The notes below the pieces were generated by a model, which saw only the letters and a program-made list of their open reading frames with translations, was not told the DNA's origin and did not search any database. Of a DNA stretch of 64,000 bases, positions 45,636 to 58,962 are shown piece after piece. Position numbers and translations under genes: made by a program. The stretch is from Gordionus sp. m RMFG-2023. Lineage: Eukaryota > Nematomorpha > Gordioida > Chordodea > Parachordodidae. The DNA is taken from assembly GCF_954871325.1 (NCBI RefSeq), contig NC_088775.1:27319561-27383560 (forward strand). Direction: 5' to 3'. Every line of letters begins with the position of its first letter. Within the stretch, counting starts at the first letter, position 1.

Positions 45636-48600
45636 TGATAAAAATAGGACATTTTTTATTGGCAGGAAGAAGAAAAAAGGTTGAACACATCCTTTGCAGT
45701 ATTAGGGTAATAGTTTTGCAGAAAACAGATCTATTCCAATATTATCATTGATTTTGGCCCTTTTATATATAGATATATTATTTTTAACTTGATAATTTTC
45801 AAATAAAGATGAGTAAAAGGAATTAAAATTTAATTTATTTGTGATATTTGAAAAAGTGAAAATGAAGCACACCTCCCTTCCCCCCCTATTTTCATAAATT
45901 AGTTGCCACCTTTTTAAAAATAACCTAACTTTTAAATATTTGTTTTTTATCAGGAAATTGTTTAGCATATATTTAGAAATCTAAAAAATATATTATATTC
46001 AGAGATGTTATAATATTATCCTTTTAGCCATTACCAATATCACTAAAATTAGAGACCTATATCAGAGGGTTTTTTCAGGTCCAGCAGAATCCAAAGAAAG
46101 AGGTTTAATAATTTTGTTTAATCAAACCAATCTAGATATTTTATTTTACAAATAGGTTGAGCCTGAATGAAATATTGAAAAAGTAAGATATTTTAAGTCT
46201 TAAAAAATCAGAAAAGTTATAAATGCAGGATAATTAATAATTTTGTTGTTAAATATAAAAACCCAGTGATTCACCCATACCACCTTTTCAGTCAATAATA
46301 ACCTAATTGGTACCAAATTCTGAGTCAAAAATAATAATATAGTATATTTATATTGGAAAAAATAAAAATATATATCAATATAATATTATTTTTTTATTTA
46401 TTAATCATTTATAGTTAATTTACTAAATTTTGAAGAAATAGGAAATAAGGATTAACAAAAATTTCTATATGATTATATATATATAAATTTATGGTAAAAT
46501 GAACCTTTTTATAGCATAATGTTGATTATAAAAAAATATTCAAAGTTAATTCATTTTTCAGTATTGGGCACTGGTATAATAAATTTTTGTCCAATTAAAG
46601 TACTGACTATTATGATGAGTATCACATCTCTGATAAAAAACATTAACAAGATAGTTTATAAATTTTAGAATGTCTGTGTATGATCCATTCAGAAATAAAT
46701 AATCAAGTCCGAATCTTGCCAAGTCCAAAAAATGTCTGTTTAAGTATGATCAAACTGAGCTGAGTTTTGGATTAGACCAGATTTGTACTCAAATCTTGCA
46801 GATAGTATTGGTATCAGTGCATCTCTGTTTATATAATTATTTTTTTTAGATTGTTTTTTAATAATTTACTATATTAATTCAATAATCTTCTCATTTTTTT
46901 TTTGATTTTCAACTTAGGTACCACCTTTATTAATCCTTGAAATGGAAAAAAATAATCATGTGTATTTTTTTTTTATTAAAATGAATTTACCAGGTTTTAA
47001 ATTTCATATATTAATTATTGGGATCTGATCTGATTTCACAGATATTTTAAGTTTCATACTGTCAATCACTGCCTGTTATTAGCTATCCAATTTATATAAT
47101 AATATGAGGAAAATGTCTATAGGGATTAGAAATAAAGATCAGCCCATTAAACTGGCCCATTCAGATTTTTGAAATGTTTTTTGAGGTCTTTAAATTATAG
47201 TTTTGTACAAGTTGTCCTACTATTTTTTGGCTGTAATGATTAATTTATCAAAAACTCACGTAATTCCTGGCCTATACAGTTATTTTTCGCATGTCTCATC
47301 CTGAATAAAATATTTAGTCTAAATTGTCTGGGCCAACCAGAAATTCTTTAGCCAGTTGTGCAGATCTCTGAATAGAATGAAACATATAACAAGTAAATAA
47401 ATTTACAGATATTAGACAAAAAGGGCTATTTCGATTGAAACCCTAAAAATTCCATTTTGCTTGTTCCAATTTTTTTAAAATATATTTGCCGAAAGCTTGG
47501 ACCGATAGGCCTATAATTCCTATGAGAATAATTATTAATTAATTACCTATATATTTGACAAAAAATATTTAATATTATTAACATGACAGTTAATATAAGG
47601 AAGGAGTACTATTTTTTATCCACCATAAAAAAATAGAAAACTAATGTTCAGAGTTTGAAATGCTCTTCAAAATAAAAAATCTTCGAAGAGGATTCTTGAT
47701 TTAATTTTATTTAAAATTCCCAATTTTTTTTTTTGATTTTGTGATTTTTATTCATAAAAAATCTTTCATGATGAAATTGCAATTTTTTAATGCAATATTT
47801 TTTGGGAAAAAATCGGCATATCACTAATTAATTTTTAAAAATAAAATAAGAATATAACATTGAATAATAAAATAAAATAAATGATGTTACGATTGATTGA
47901 CAAAATGTTTGAATATTTACAAAAAGATAAATATTTCACAGCCGAATTTAAACTTAGACCCGATTTGAAGGAATATGCAATTCAAACAACATTTGCATTA
48001 ATCCTTCTCTATTTTTTGCAATCCCCTATACAAGAATGCCCATAACTAGACATTTTGCCACACATAAAAAAATTAATATTCATTATTCTTCTAGTAAAAT
48101 TTTGGGTAGATAGGATTTAAAGTCACAGTGATACATGCGGGTTAGGGTATATATAATAGAAAGAATATTATTGCTTTTCAGGGTGTGTAAATAAATATTA
48201 GTTTGATTTACATCATTTTTTTAAACTAAACATATTTATTATTAAAATTTATTACTTACAAATCACTTGACATTTTTTACTCCAAATATCAAATATTATT
48301 TAAACTTATTTTAGCAAAATTATATTTTTTTTTTGGGGGGGGGGGGGGCTTTCTCATAAGCTTAAAAGCTATTGCAATGTAATTTTTTGATCAAATTTCA
48401 TATCCATATATTCATCATCTTCAAACGCTTGTTGTAACCATGCAATTAAAATCATTTTTTTAGGTTATGTTCAAAATATCAAAAAATTAGATTCGCAACT
48501 TTTGTAACTTTATTGATAAAGAAGATAAGTTTTTTTTTAATATAAAAATAAAAACATGTCCAAAATATAATTCTAGAGAATTTTAAAAATTTAATATACG

Positions 48601-50264
48601 ATTTCGTTAAAATTTTAAAACTTCTGAAAGTTTTAAAACTTTTCGATTTAAAAATGGCCTACTTGATACTTTTTTCTAATGATTTTTTTTTATATTTGCA
48701 AAATGTTTAAAAATATGTTTTTTCAGCATTCATTCCTTTTTAATATGAATAAAGATATCACATCAATACGGTAGTATACTATTTTAGAAAATCCAAGATT
48801 AAAAACTTTGGTCATATATCCAACCTTTTTGAAATTATCTGATTCTCTCATTTTTTAAATTTTTTTAAGAAATATCAATGATACTCACTGTGTATTTTAA
48901 CATAGGCGTATTCAGGATTTTACTAAGGAGGAAGTACTATTAGGTGGGGTTTTCTCCATCAATCAATTTTATTGTTCTTTAAGTCCACTTATTGTATGCT
49001 TTTGTCTATATTAGATTTTTAAAATATTAAAATCATTTATTAAAACTATTATATATAATATCTATAAAAATGTAAAAAAAATAATAAAATAATACAAACT
49101 TAAAAAAAAAATTTAATTTTACGAAAAACATAATTGAGTTCCTAAAAAGGAACAATAATAAAATATGAAAATATTGAATTGTATGTTCCCTCTGATGAAT
49201 AGGAATTCCCTTGGTTCAGATATTTGCAATTTGATTTTATAAAAATAATTTTGGGTTGTCACTTTTTTTTTGAATTATAGTCAATATTTTAAAAAGCTAT
49301 TAACTGTTACTAATTTTTCTTTCAAATTCTTTCTTTTAGTGATATACACACCTAGTAAAAAAAATTTTTGGGCCCGACTGCTTTAAATTCGAATAAGACA
49401 TCATTTTGAGTTTGCGTCCCCCCCCCGCCACCTTTCTTACTTATTGGGGCCAAATATTTTTAAATTAGGAATTACTGTAAGTAATAATATATTATATCTA
49501 ATTGACTTTAAATTATTTTGCTCAGTATAAAACTGAAACCGCCAGAAATTTTTTTCCTTGTTTGTCTGGATTAGAAATTACTTAAAATTGAAGCTAAAAT
49601 TTTTTAATGATTTTCTTAGATTTATTTCTAAGAATCTAAGACGATTTTGCCGAATAAATTTTTTGACCTTTTCAGAATTTTGATTTTTAAAATATTTCGG
49701 AAGAATATTCCAAATCGCTCTGATATTTTGCTATTATATATGTTTTTTTCACTTTTAAGCGCATTTAGCTTAAGTGCTTATTAATATTATATTTACCTTA
49801 AAGGTGGGGTGGGGTAATATAGTAATAACTTTTTCTAAAACGTATATGGACAAATAATATTCTAGACTACACTTTGATTGCAGTCAATATCGGAAAAAGT
49901 ATTTTCTTAGAGTGCTATTAAAATTTATCATTAGGTTCTCGGGTTTAGGGTTGGTAAGGGTGATGTTAAAAACGTCTAAAAAAGAAGTTAAGCAAATTCG
50001 TTACCATTACTATATTTTAAGAGGGGTGAGCCTGGGTCAGGGAGTTGGGTGTAAATTAATTCTAACATAATTTTTCGACATGGGTATCAATCAATGAAAG
50101 TTAATCAAATGATCTGTTTACGTTGGTGCTCATCCCTTTGTTTTCAGGGGTTGTCTAGACGAAAGGAGGGGGGCTTGGGGGTTAAAAAAATCTGATATAA
50201 TATCTCGACATGGTTTTTCAAATAAAATATTCTACTTTTTTGTTAATCATCCGCATTACTTAAA
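45636..50264. other. Long non-coding stretch with MITE-like ends and G-runs
   Basis: CAGAGATGT at about 46000 and its inverse ACATCTCTG at 46624, plus GCATCTCTG near 46800, look like ends of hAT-like elements, but I could not pair them with target duplications. A 14-base G-run lies at 48335-48348 and a C-run at 49419-49427. A GGTAAGGGTGATG/GGGGTGAGCC patch lies at 49940-50060. No frame above 90 codons and no recognisable domain. Confidence 0.4.
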
Positions 50265-50650
50265 TTAGTGATCTACATCGGGCCTAATTTTTCAAGACTG
50301 GCCCGGCCCGAAATTTTTTTTAAAAAAGTTTTGCCGGCCCGAACCCGAAATTTTTTTTAAAAAAGTTTTACCGGCCCGAACCCGAAATTTTTTTTAAAAA
50401 AATTTACCGGCCCGGCCCGAATTTATTTAAATATAGAAATTAATTTTTATAATTACTCAAAATACAAAACATATGTTATATGTCGTTTAGTTTCAATAAA
50501 TAAAATCAAATATTTTTATTTTGCATAAAAAATTCAATATAAAATTGATAAATTTAGATATATTTGAAAAAATTTCCAAAATCCAACCCCACCCGGCTCA
50601 AACCCGATTATTACACTCGAGCCGGGCGTAACTTTGCAGATCTCTACTAT
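50265..50650. repeat. GGCCCGGCCCGAA dispersed repeat, copy 1
   Basis: It starts GATCTACATCGGGCCTAATT and ends GCCGGGCGTAACTTTGCAGATC, giving short inverted ends (GATCT-CA). Three tandem blocks of ~45 bases with CCGGCCCGAACCCGAAATTT lie in its left part. It matches 54357-54715 in arrangement. No coding frame. Confidence 0.7.
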
Positions 50651-50659
50651 AAATCATGT

Positions 50660-50925
50660 GGAAGAGGGGGGGGGGTATTATATTAACTTTTTACTAAATA
50701 TATTAGCATAATTCTTAACTGAAATAAAATAAAAATATCCTTTGATTGCTTATTAATCATCATTCCTAAATTTTGAATATGGTTATGTGTGGGGGGGGGG
50801 GGGGTTGAAACTTTTTTAAACATTTTAAACATGAGTGCCAGTCAAATGGAAGATTTATCGATCTAATTGTTAGAAATCATTCTAGGACTTCAAGGTGGAT
50901 TGCTTGTGTGGGGGGGGGTGGTTAT
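50660..50925. repeat. Cluster of poly-G runs
   Basis: Runs of about 8-14 G lie at about 50666-50675, 50791-50804 and 50911-50918, each after a TGTG or GAAG lead and before an AT-rich block. They may mark diverged copies of one repeat. Some lengths may be assembly or sequencing error. Confidence 0.6.
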
Positions 50926-52538
50926 AATAGTTCGATTAGGTTTTAAATTAAAGCTAATATAATATAAATTAAATACCCAGTAAAAAATAAATAAAAATGC
51001 ATTATTGAAATGTATTTATATAGGTTCTATACAATTATTTATGATTAGGGGGAACTGGAAGAGCTAATATTTTTTTAAAGATAATTTATAATCATATACA
51101 AATTCATAAAATTAACAATAAAGAAAAAAATTCTTAACAATAACATATTTTTCTGGGCAATTCATTTTTTATAATCTGAGCATTTCAGTTTTAATTCTGA
51201 GCGTAAATATGAGCCTATATATCCATCTGGTGGGTTATTTTAAAATCATATCTATTTTTAAGATGTTACTTTCTTTAAAAAAAATAACTATTAGTGCATT
51301 GTATTATGGCTATGTGTAATCTTATAACAATATGTTTTTCATCATGCCATTTTATAACCTAATAATGATTTATGAATTGCAATGATGATAACCTTATAGC
51401 ATTCTTTTTCCATTCTTTAACTTTTTAAAAATTTATAAAACCATACTGAATATGTGTAGTTTTGTAACATTATAGAAAAAAAAGTAATTGACTCTAATAA
51501 TTATTTAAATTTCTCTCTCTCAAAAATAAACTTGTTTAAAATAACTTGTTACATTGACAGTTACTTTTGATAATTACCTCTCTAAACTTCATTTTAAATA
51601 TATTATTTTTTATTATGCAAAATAAAATACGATTAATATTTAAATGTATTTGACCAAAAAAAAATTAGGCTTAAATATTTATTTGATTTTAACAAATGGG
51701 TCATTCCATGTCAAATCGATCAAAAAAACACGATTCTCGGCCGACCTCTATCAATTTTGATAAAAATCCTTAAATAAACTAAGAATCTTGTAATTTATAT
51801 TTGAGTAAAATTTTAGTCGCCCAGCCTTTTTACTTTTGTAGATATTTACGGTCAAAACATGAAAATTGCCTTTTTCTGCGAGTGTCTATTAATGATTGAT
51901 TAAAAATTACGAGATTATATACAATAAATCTAATATTAAAATAAAGAATATACTTTTTATCTTCAGGAAATATGAGTAAAAAATTGAAAAGTTATTTTTA
52001 AAAATTTCTAGACCTCTTATTCCCAGAATAAAATTTAAAATTCTGATAACGAAAATTGGGTAAAATCGATTTTTATGAATTAGATACACATATATTACCA
52101 TTCTATGAGTTTAAAAAAATTAGAATGGAGCTGATACACTTCATGGGCAAAATCGATAAAAACCAGTAAAAAAAAATGTAAAATGTATTTTTATATTATA
52201 GAGGGCGTTTATTTATTATGATCCTAATATTGTTATTAATATATTTTTACGATTATTCCTATATAACTTCTCTACGACATTCCTATACAAGAGGAGAACT
52301 ACTTTTATACTATGCATACTATATTTTATTGTGAATTTATTTATTTATATTATATTTATATTTTTATATAATAAATTCACATTTATGTTTCTATATATAA
52401 TATAATTATGGGTGGTGATAATTAATTATTCATTCCTTGTTTCATAATATAACGCTTGTTACACTGCCATACGTCTTTCTAAAAAAATGAACATGAATTA
52501 GAATGCAGATAAACCGAAAATATAAATTTCCCTTAGAC
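50926..52538. other. AT-rich stretch with one recognisable repeat start
   Basis: GTCATTCCATGTCAAATCG at about 51708, with GGCCGACCTC after it, looks like the start of a dispersed repeat. No gene is seen. The 64-codon minus frame at 51907 is hydrophobic AT-rich translation. Confidence 0.4.
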
Positions 52539-52546
52539 TAAATAAT

Positions 52547-52677
52547 AGAGCTCTGCCGATTTACCCGATCCTATATTTTCCGGTATTCACCCAAAATTAA
52601 TCTGTCAATCAATACGGGTTATCGGATCTGATTTGGTCGGATAAATAAAGAATCTAATGATAATTCGACACATCTCT
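52547..52677. mobile_element. Small hAT-like MITE, ~130 bp
   Basis: The ends AGAGCTCTGCCGA and (inverse) AGAGATGTGTCGA are inverted repeats. The 10-base sequence TAAATAATAG lies on both sides (52539-52548 and 52680-52689), consistent with an 8-bp target duplication. The interior has TATCGGATCTGATTTGGTCG, like the elements at 24576-25224 and 56405-56500. Confidence 0.65.
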
Positions 52678-52689
52678 ATTAAATAATAG

Positions 52690-53345
52690 CTTTACTTCCA
52701 ACAAATAGGACTGTCATTTAAATAATAATTATAGACTAGGGAAGGACAATTATCATCATATAATATAGCATTATTTTGCTTACTAAAGTATCATTTTAAC
52801 CTTTTCTAAGTAGCATTTTGTAATATGTAAAAAAAGTGAATGTCAACCAGGATTAGTTCAAACCGCTCTACTATTCGATATTGTTCCAGATCGAAAAGAC
52901 CGAATGTATTTACTGAAAACAACTCACTCATGCAGCCGACATTTTTTTTAAAAAAAATTCTGGTTATATGTTGATGGAGATCTGTCAAAACCGGATCCCA
53001 GGCCGGGAAAATTTGAAACACTTTTTCGTAAAATTTCAATACAGTCGCCTATATTTTTTTTGAATTTCATGCTAATATTTTGATATACTATTTAAAAAAT
53101 AAAAATATGTTAATTTCTTTGTATTTTGACCTCTCTAACTAAAATACTATTTATAAATAATAATGTAAATTAAACAAATTATTTATGATGTGATCTAAAA
53201 ACAAATTCCCAATACAGATATTTAACACAATAATTTATATAAAACGGTTGTTGTAGAAATAGATAAGCCATAGAGGAGAGATATAAGAGCCTTAAATAAC
53301 ATTTGGGAAAATATTATAAAGAGACATAAAAAATGTGTTGACTCA
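52690..53345. other. Non-coding stretch
   Basis: The 77-codon minus frame at 52806-53039 has no recognisable domain. It overlaps a less AT-rich patch (52840-53010) that may be a repeat copy. Confidence 0.35.
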
Positions 53346-53364
53346 TAAATTCATACAAAATAGT

Positions 53365-53480
53365 TCGGGCCGTGATGGATTTAATAAAATTATAACGGGC
53401 CGGGCCTGACTTTTCGTAAATTTCCGACCGGGCCGGACAAAAAATTTAATGGGCCGCTAAATTTTTAGCGGGCCATGCCT
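53365..53480. repeat. GGGCCGGGCC repeat fragment
   Basis: ACGGGCCGGGCCTGACTTTT and GACCGGGCCGGAC, then GGGCCGC and GCGGGCCATGCC at ~30-base spacing. It is related to 50265-50650 and 54357-54715 and shorter. Confidence 0.6.
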
Positions 53481-54356
53481 TATAAGACCTCAATATAAAA
53501 TACGCTTAAAATTGATACTAATTTGAAATGAAACTTTTCGAGATAAAATGCTGTACAAATTTTTTTACACTTATCAGCAATTTTTTTTTTGTCTTTTCAG
53601 ATCAAATTTTTTTGTATCTTTCTGACATGATTGGTCCCAATTCGGTTATCGTTCGGCCACATGACAATGTGTTAATCATTTTTAAAATTCGATATCCACT
53701 ACCCCCTCCGCACCACTTAATATTTTTATTGCCTCTATAGTGAATAAGGGGTAAAGGATGCCTATGAAATGAGCAACTACACGATTGTCTCTACCAGCCA
53801 GAGATTTATTTTCGTAAAATCCAAAAAATGGCTAAGGTGATTGATAAGTATTGAATTGTTTTGTATTTTTTAGAAAATGTTTATTTTCATTATTTATATT
53901 ATCATATGAATTTGAATAACTAAAAAATGAGATTTTGAAAAAAAAAATTGCTATTTCGATATTTCCATAATTACTAATAAAGACACTACAGTGATTATAT
54001 TTTAAATCCGTTATTATAATGTTGTTATTATTGCTGTGATAGTTGACCTCAGAAGATGTGATTTCTATCATTTATTTCTTTTCATTGGAGCTATATAATA
54101 TGATAATCCAAATCAATCAATATTAAAGAAATCGGTTAGCCTTACATTAACAAAAAGCGGGAAATTATAATTATGACATTTATGAATAAAATTTAATTTT
54201 AATTAAAAAAAAATTAAATTCATTGTATTGGGTATACAATTAATTTAATTATAAATTAATATTTGCCTATATTTATCATATTTTAAAAATATAATTATTC
54301 TATGAGTTATAATTTAAGAAAATGTTAATAATTCTTTTAGCTAAACATGACCAAGA
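53481..54356. other. AT-rich stretch, nothing supported
   Basis: Short frames at 53528 (plus) and 53832 (minus) are not called. No repeat array is seen. Confidence 0.35.
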
Positions 54357-54715
54357 GTTAATGGTTTGCATCGGGCCTTATTTTTCAAGTCCAGCCCGGC
54401 CTGAATTTTTTTTATAAAAATTTGTCTCCCCAGGCCCGATCTCTAACCAAATTTTTTTACCCAAAAAGCCCGACTCGAAATAAAAATTATTTGTTCACGA
54501 AATTATTTAAATATAGAAAAAATTCTACGAATAAAAAGTATTAAGCTTTGTTTCTTGCAAGAATTTCAAAATATATCAATATATTTGACAAAATATAATG
54601 ATATTTTATTTAAGCCCGACTTAGGCCCTACCAAGCCCAAACCGAAATTATTCCCGAAACAAAACCCGTTCTTATGGGGTATGGGCCGGCCCGTGATTTA
54701 CAGATATCTATCAAG
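54357..54715. repeat. GGCCCGGCCCGAA dispersed repeat, copy 2
   Basis: GCATCGGGCCTTATTTTTCA, CAGCCCGGCCTGAA and the end GGGCCGGCCCGTGATTTACAG follow the order of 50265-50650, but only one block of the left tandem part is present. Confidence 0.65.
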
Positions 54716-57700
54716 AGTTACAAACTAGTTGTTTTAGTGGAACATTATATTTAATCAAAAAATTAATGAATATTTTTTCCGATATATTGTAGCGTATCTT
54801 GCAGGACTCTAGCTTTTATTATTCGGTTAGAGTTAGTAGCTTTAATCGTAGCCTTTTTCCAACGTACCAATTTAAATTACTCTATTTTTACGTTGCGAAA
54901 AGAGCAATATTTTATCAGCTAAAATATCTAATGAAATGTGTGTGTTTAAATTCTCTAAACTCTTCTTTCGTGTTAAAGACTAAATAGCTAGCTAGGATGG
55001 TCTCTTAGAGTTCAATTTGTTTGATGCTAAAATTAGGTTGGGTTTTTTGAATAAATATTTTTCATAAAAAATATGGTTTAGCCCTAACTAATATATTTCA
55101 CAATTGGAGGATAAATTGGGAAAATGAAGGAAATCCGCTGAATATAGGAAAGAGTAAAATATAGTTTGAAGCATAAATCACGCTAGACGATGAGATGGGT
55201 ATTTTATTTTTTTAAAAAAATCCGTGCATGGCATATAATTTAGGAAAAAAGGTTTTCGCCACGTGATAATGCTTTGTTGAAAGTTATCAGCTAACAGTTT
55301 GTAAATTCGGATACGGAGAGCGATCGAAAGAAAGGGGACTGGGTATGTATAGTCATCGGTTGTGCGTTTAATTTAAAATAGTTTTCAGATCAAAATAAGT
55401 GTGCGCTTTATTCCGCGACTTTGACCTCTTTTAGTTATGGCCCTCTAACATGATGGTTGGATGCAAGTTCAGCATCATTAAAATCTCAGAGGAGGAACTC
55501 TTTTATCAACATAGTCAGTATCCATTTTGTATTTTAGCACCAAAGGGGCCTCCTTTATTGGCTTGGCGAATGGGTCTCGAGTAGAGACTCGCAAGAGACA
55601 AATTTTTTCGACCCGACCCGTAGGAAGAAAAGCTTCACCCGATAGGTCGGGTTGGTTCGGGTTTAGTAGACATCTAGTCTCGAAAGCTTTCCTCTTGCCT
55701 TTAAAAAAATCAGATTTTTACGAATTCTACACTCATTACACTTAGAGTAGACTTTACTTATATAAATTGAAAAATGAATACGTTCTTTTAAATGCATGAG
55801 TTAGGTAAGTCGCGTCAAATTATTCGAAATATCCAAACGTCAATTAAATTATTATTATAAAATTATTTATTTTTATATTATAAATTTAAAAAGTTAAATA
55901 TTATATATTTAAAAAAATTCAAGAAATTATATTAACATTTAAAAAAAAATTATTTATGTGTCGTCCTAATAACCTTATTATTTTTTAAAAAAATAATAAA
56001 ATTTTATTTATTTCATTTTTAATTTATCTTTAATTTATTTACCTATTTCATCCAACCTATAAAATTTTAAAACGTCTACACAATAATACACCTAAAGAAG
56101 TTTAAAAAAAGGAAGAATTTAAAAAAAATATTCTATCTATCTATACCTATATAATGAATAATATTCTATTCTATCGTGTTCAAATTCATAAATCATAAGT
56201 CACCCACATAATACTGTTACACATCATTATTTATTATTATGATTATATATTTTTTTAAAAGATAAACTCGTACTGGCCGAGTTGATTTAAAAATAACACA
56301 TTTAAATTGTATCGATCAATCAGTAACAAGATCATATGATTAGCGAAAGTCAGCGGAGTTCATTGGCTGCACCCGGATCGAACTTATGAACCAGGTGGAA
56401 TCAATTTATAGGATAGAATATCGGACCGATCTGATATTTTTAAAAACTCTAAATTCGGCTCCTATGATATTTAATATTTCACAGCCCTAATATTTAATCA
56501 GGGATCTGTAGAGGGCTTGAAATATCATAATTAGAGTTGCTGTGCTATTTTGTGAAGGGCAATATTATACATTGAAACTTATTGTTCTAAATGTCACAAA
56601 ATTATATGAACCGTGAATAAATATTTGCATTATAGGATCGGGGAAAGGAGGGAGGGGGGAATTCGTTTGTCAAAAATATGCATGCATTGAAATCAGTGGT
56701 TGCCTATAAATGTCGTTCAATGGAAGATCTTTATGTATGCTCAGTTTTTAACGCATTGTTCAATTAAAAAAAAATCGGGTCCCTCTCAAAATAATTGATA
56801 TCTAAGCTCGATCTGTATCTCATTTAATTTTAAATGTCCAGATCATTGCAGTATAGTAGGTGAGGCCGGGGTTATATTGTCCATAAAAAATTGAAGTGCT
56901 ATAAGAAATAGACAAAGCAATTTTTCTAAAATCTTTAAACGTAATTTTATTCTTTACATATATCTCTACGGTAGAAATTAATATTTAAGAAAAAAATCAT
57001 TAAATTTTTAATTAATGCGAAATTTAAAAAAATAAAAATTTAAGTTTTATGAAAAACACTCGGGGTACCTATTATCTTTTTACGTTGCGTGTCATAGCCC
57101 TTTTTTATTTTTAGATTTTAAAAAATTTTTGATATAAAAGTATTGATTCTAAGTAATAAATAAAAATAAATTGTCAAACATTTTAAATTTATTAGGGTTC
57201 ATCTATATCATATATATCACCCGGAAGATCTTGTTGTCACTTAAAACTGTCATATAATTACAAAAATAAAGTCAATCATCATATTGTCATTAATGGTCCT
57301 AGACAAGCTAGTGGCTTCTAATATTTTTATAAATTTAATTGGATTTTTTTTAATTCAAAATAATCCCTACTTAAAAATGGCTAATATGTACCACGCCCCT
57401 CAGGTCTTCACAATTAATTAAAATTTAATTTGAATATAATTACCATAAATTGTATCAATATTTTATGTATGTCTTTATCATTTAGAATTAAATTAAGTCC
57501 AAACAACGTTTATAAAAGAAAATTTAAAATTTAAAAGTTACTTTATGTTAAAAATTAAATTTGTTTTTATAATTTTTTATGATCAATTTTGTTCGAAACA
57601 TTTTTAGATCTACTTAAGCACCTTATTAAAATTGTGGCTTAAATTTCAAATCTTAAAGTTTATTAGTTTTTAAATTATCTGAGAAGGAAATACCTACCCC

Positions 57701-57849
57701 AGGAACACACTATCCCAGGTCTCCCCTACTTTGAGATATTGATTTAATAATTTTTCTTGTTCCGAATTCTTAAATCATTAAAATAATTTTCAAAACTAAA
57801 CAGATAGTGATGTGTTTGATATGTTATATATTCACTTATTTTATTGTAA
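54716..57849. other. Non-coding stretch with several repeat copies
   Basis: About 55580-55680 has AACCCGACC and GGTCGGGTTGG inverted motifs. About 56405-56500 has a TATCGGACCGATCTGATATT repeat ending in CACAGCCCTA, a hAT-like end. Frames at 54799 and 55527 are not supported as genes. Confidence 0.4.
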
Positions 57850-58215
57850 AGATCCTAATTCTCCAGGCGCGGTCTGGATTTAAAAAAAGTATTTTCAAGT
57901 CCGGTACTGCCCTTTTTTATAGCCGGTGCTGGCTTTTCAATAGTCACAATTATAACCTGGTTTTTTTATTAGGTGCCGTCTGGGGTTTTTAAAAATTATT
58001 TTAACCCTAGGGAAATTGGAAAATATTAATGCGAATGAATGTGAATTATTTTACTGATTTTTCGATTGATTAATTAATATAATTAAAAAATTTGGCCCGG
58101 TCAATTGTAATTACTAATCCCAACCCGGATTTTTAAAATTGTATCCTTTTATGGCCGGTTTCGAGCTAGGATGGATATCCGGGTTTTATACAGAGGTTAC
58201 AGGTCTTTGAATATT
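57850..58215. repeat. GC-rich dispersed repeat copy
   Basis: CCAGGCGCGGTCTGGA, GCCGGTGCTGGC, GGTGCCGTCTGG and AGCTAGGATGGATATCCGGG follow in AT-rich context. The pattern resembles the CCGG repeats at 50265 and 54357, but the order differs. No frame. Confidence 0.45.
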
Positions 58216-58962
58216 TTTTTTATAGTTTAAGAGAAAAAAAACCCCAAAAGGATGTTTAGTTTGCTATGCGAGGAAAATAGGAAGTTTATATCTGAATGCG
58301 AATTCCTACTTCTTGTTGTTATTATTCAGAATTGTTAACGTTCCTTTTTAAAGGGGGTTAGCTTCCGCTCCTATCATCTTAAAAGGAGATAGCTCCCATT
58401 TCTTGCTATTGAGTTTATAAAAGGAGTGCTTCCACTGCTTTGATCTTAATTTTTATAATATAAAGTACACAAAACAATCATAATTTTTATTTATTTATAT
58501 GTTTTAAATCAAGGAAAATGAGCGTCAAAAAAATTTATAATCATTTATACTTTTAATCAGGGGTAAATTTTCTAAATTTGGATCTAACAAGCAGCCAAGC
58601 CTCTCGCCTAGAACCTGTTTTAACAATACTAAGCAAGTGCTCAATGGGAGCACTATAGGGAAAAGGGGTATGGTATTTTATAAAAAAAAATTTTTAAATC
58701 ATTATAATTAACAAATATATTTATTTCTACTGTATGATAAAAAAAAATTTATCTCGTTTATTATCATCTTGATAATCAATTTGATTGAATCCAAGAAAAT
58801 CTTCTAAATCATTGGAGAGTATATTCGGTGTATAGGCATTTTTATGTTTGGAATTTGTTTTCTTATAAAATTAATTAATTTATATTTTAATTTCTCTATT
58901 TTTATCCCTGCTTATCCATTCCCAATTCAATTTGAATGTGGAATGGATAATAGCAGCAATGA
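58216..58962. other. AT-rich stretch
   Basis: GGAGCTAGCTTCC-like short repeats occur at 58365-58430 and recur at 59655 and 61405. Nothing else is supported. Confidence 0.35.

Noticed and set aside
46000-46806. CAGAGATG/CATCTCTG pairs as one hAT-like element
   Set aside because: Three candidate ends exist and none of the pairings shows a target duplication.
55440-55745. GC-richer patch with 43- and 72-codon frames
   Set aside because: The frames overlap inverted GGTCGGGT motifs and show no homology or splice support; more likely a repeat copy.
56340-56400. B-box-like TTCGATCCGGG on the minus strand
   Set aside because: No A box at the right distance and no stem pairing, so neither a tRNA nor a supported SINE.
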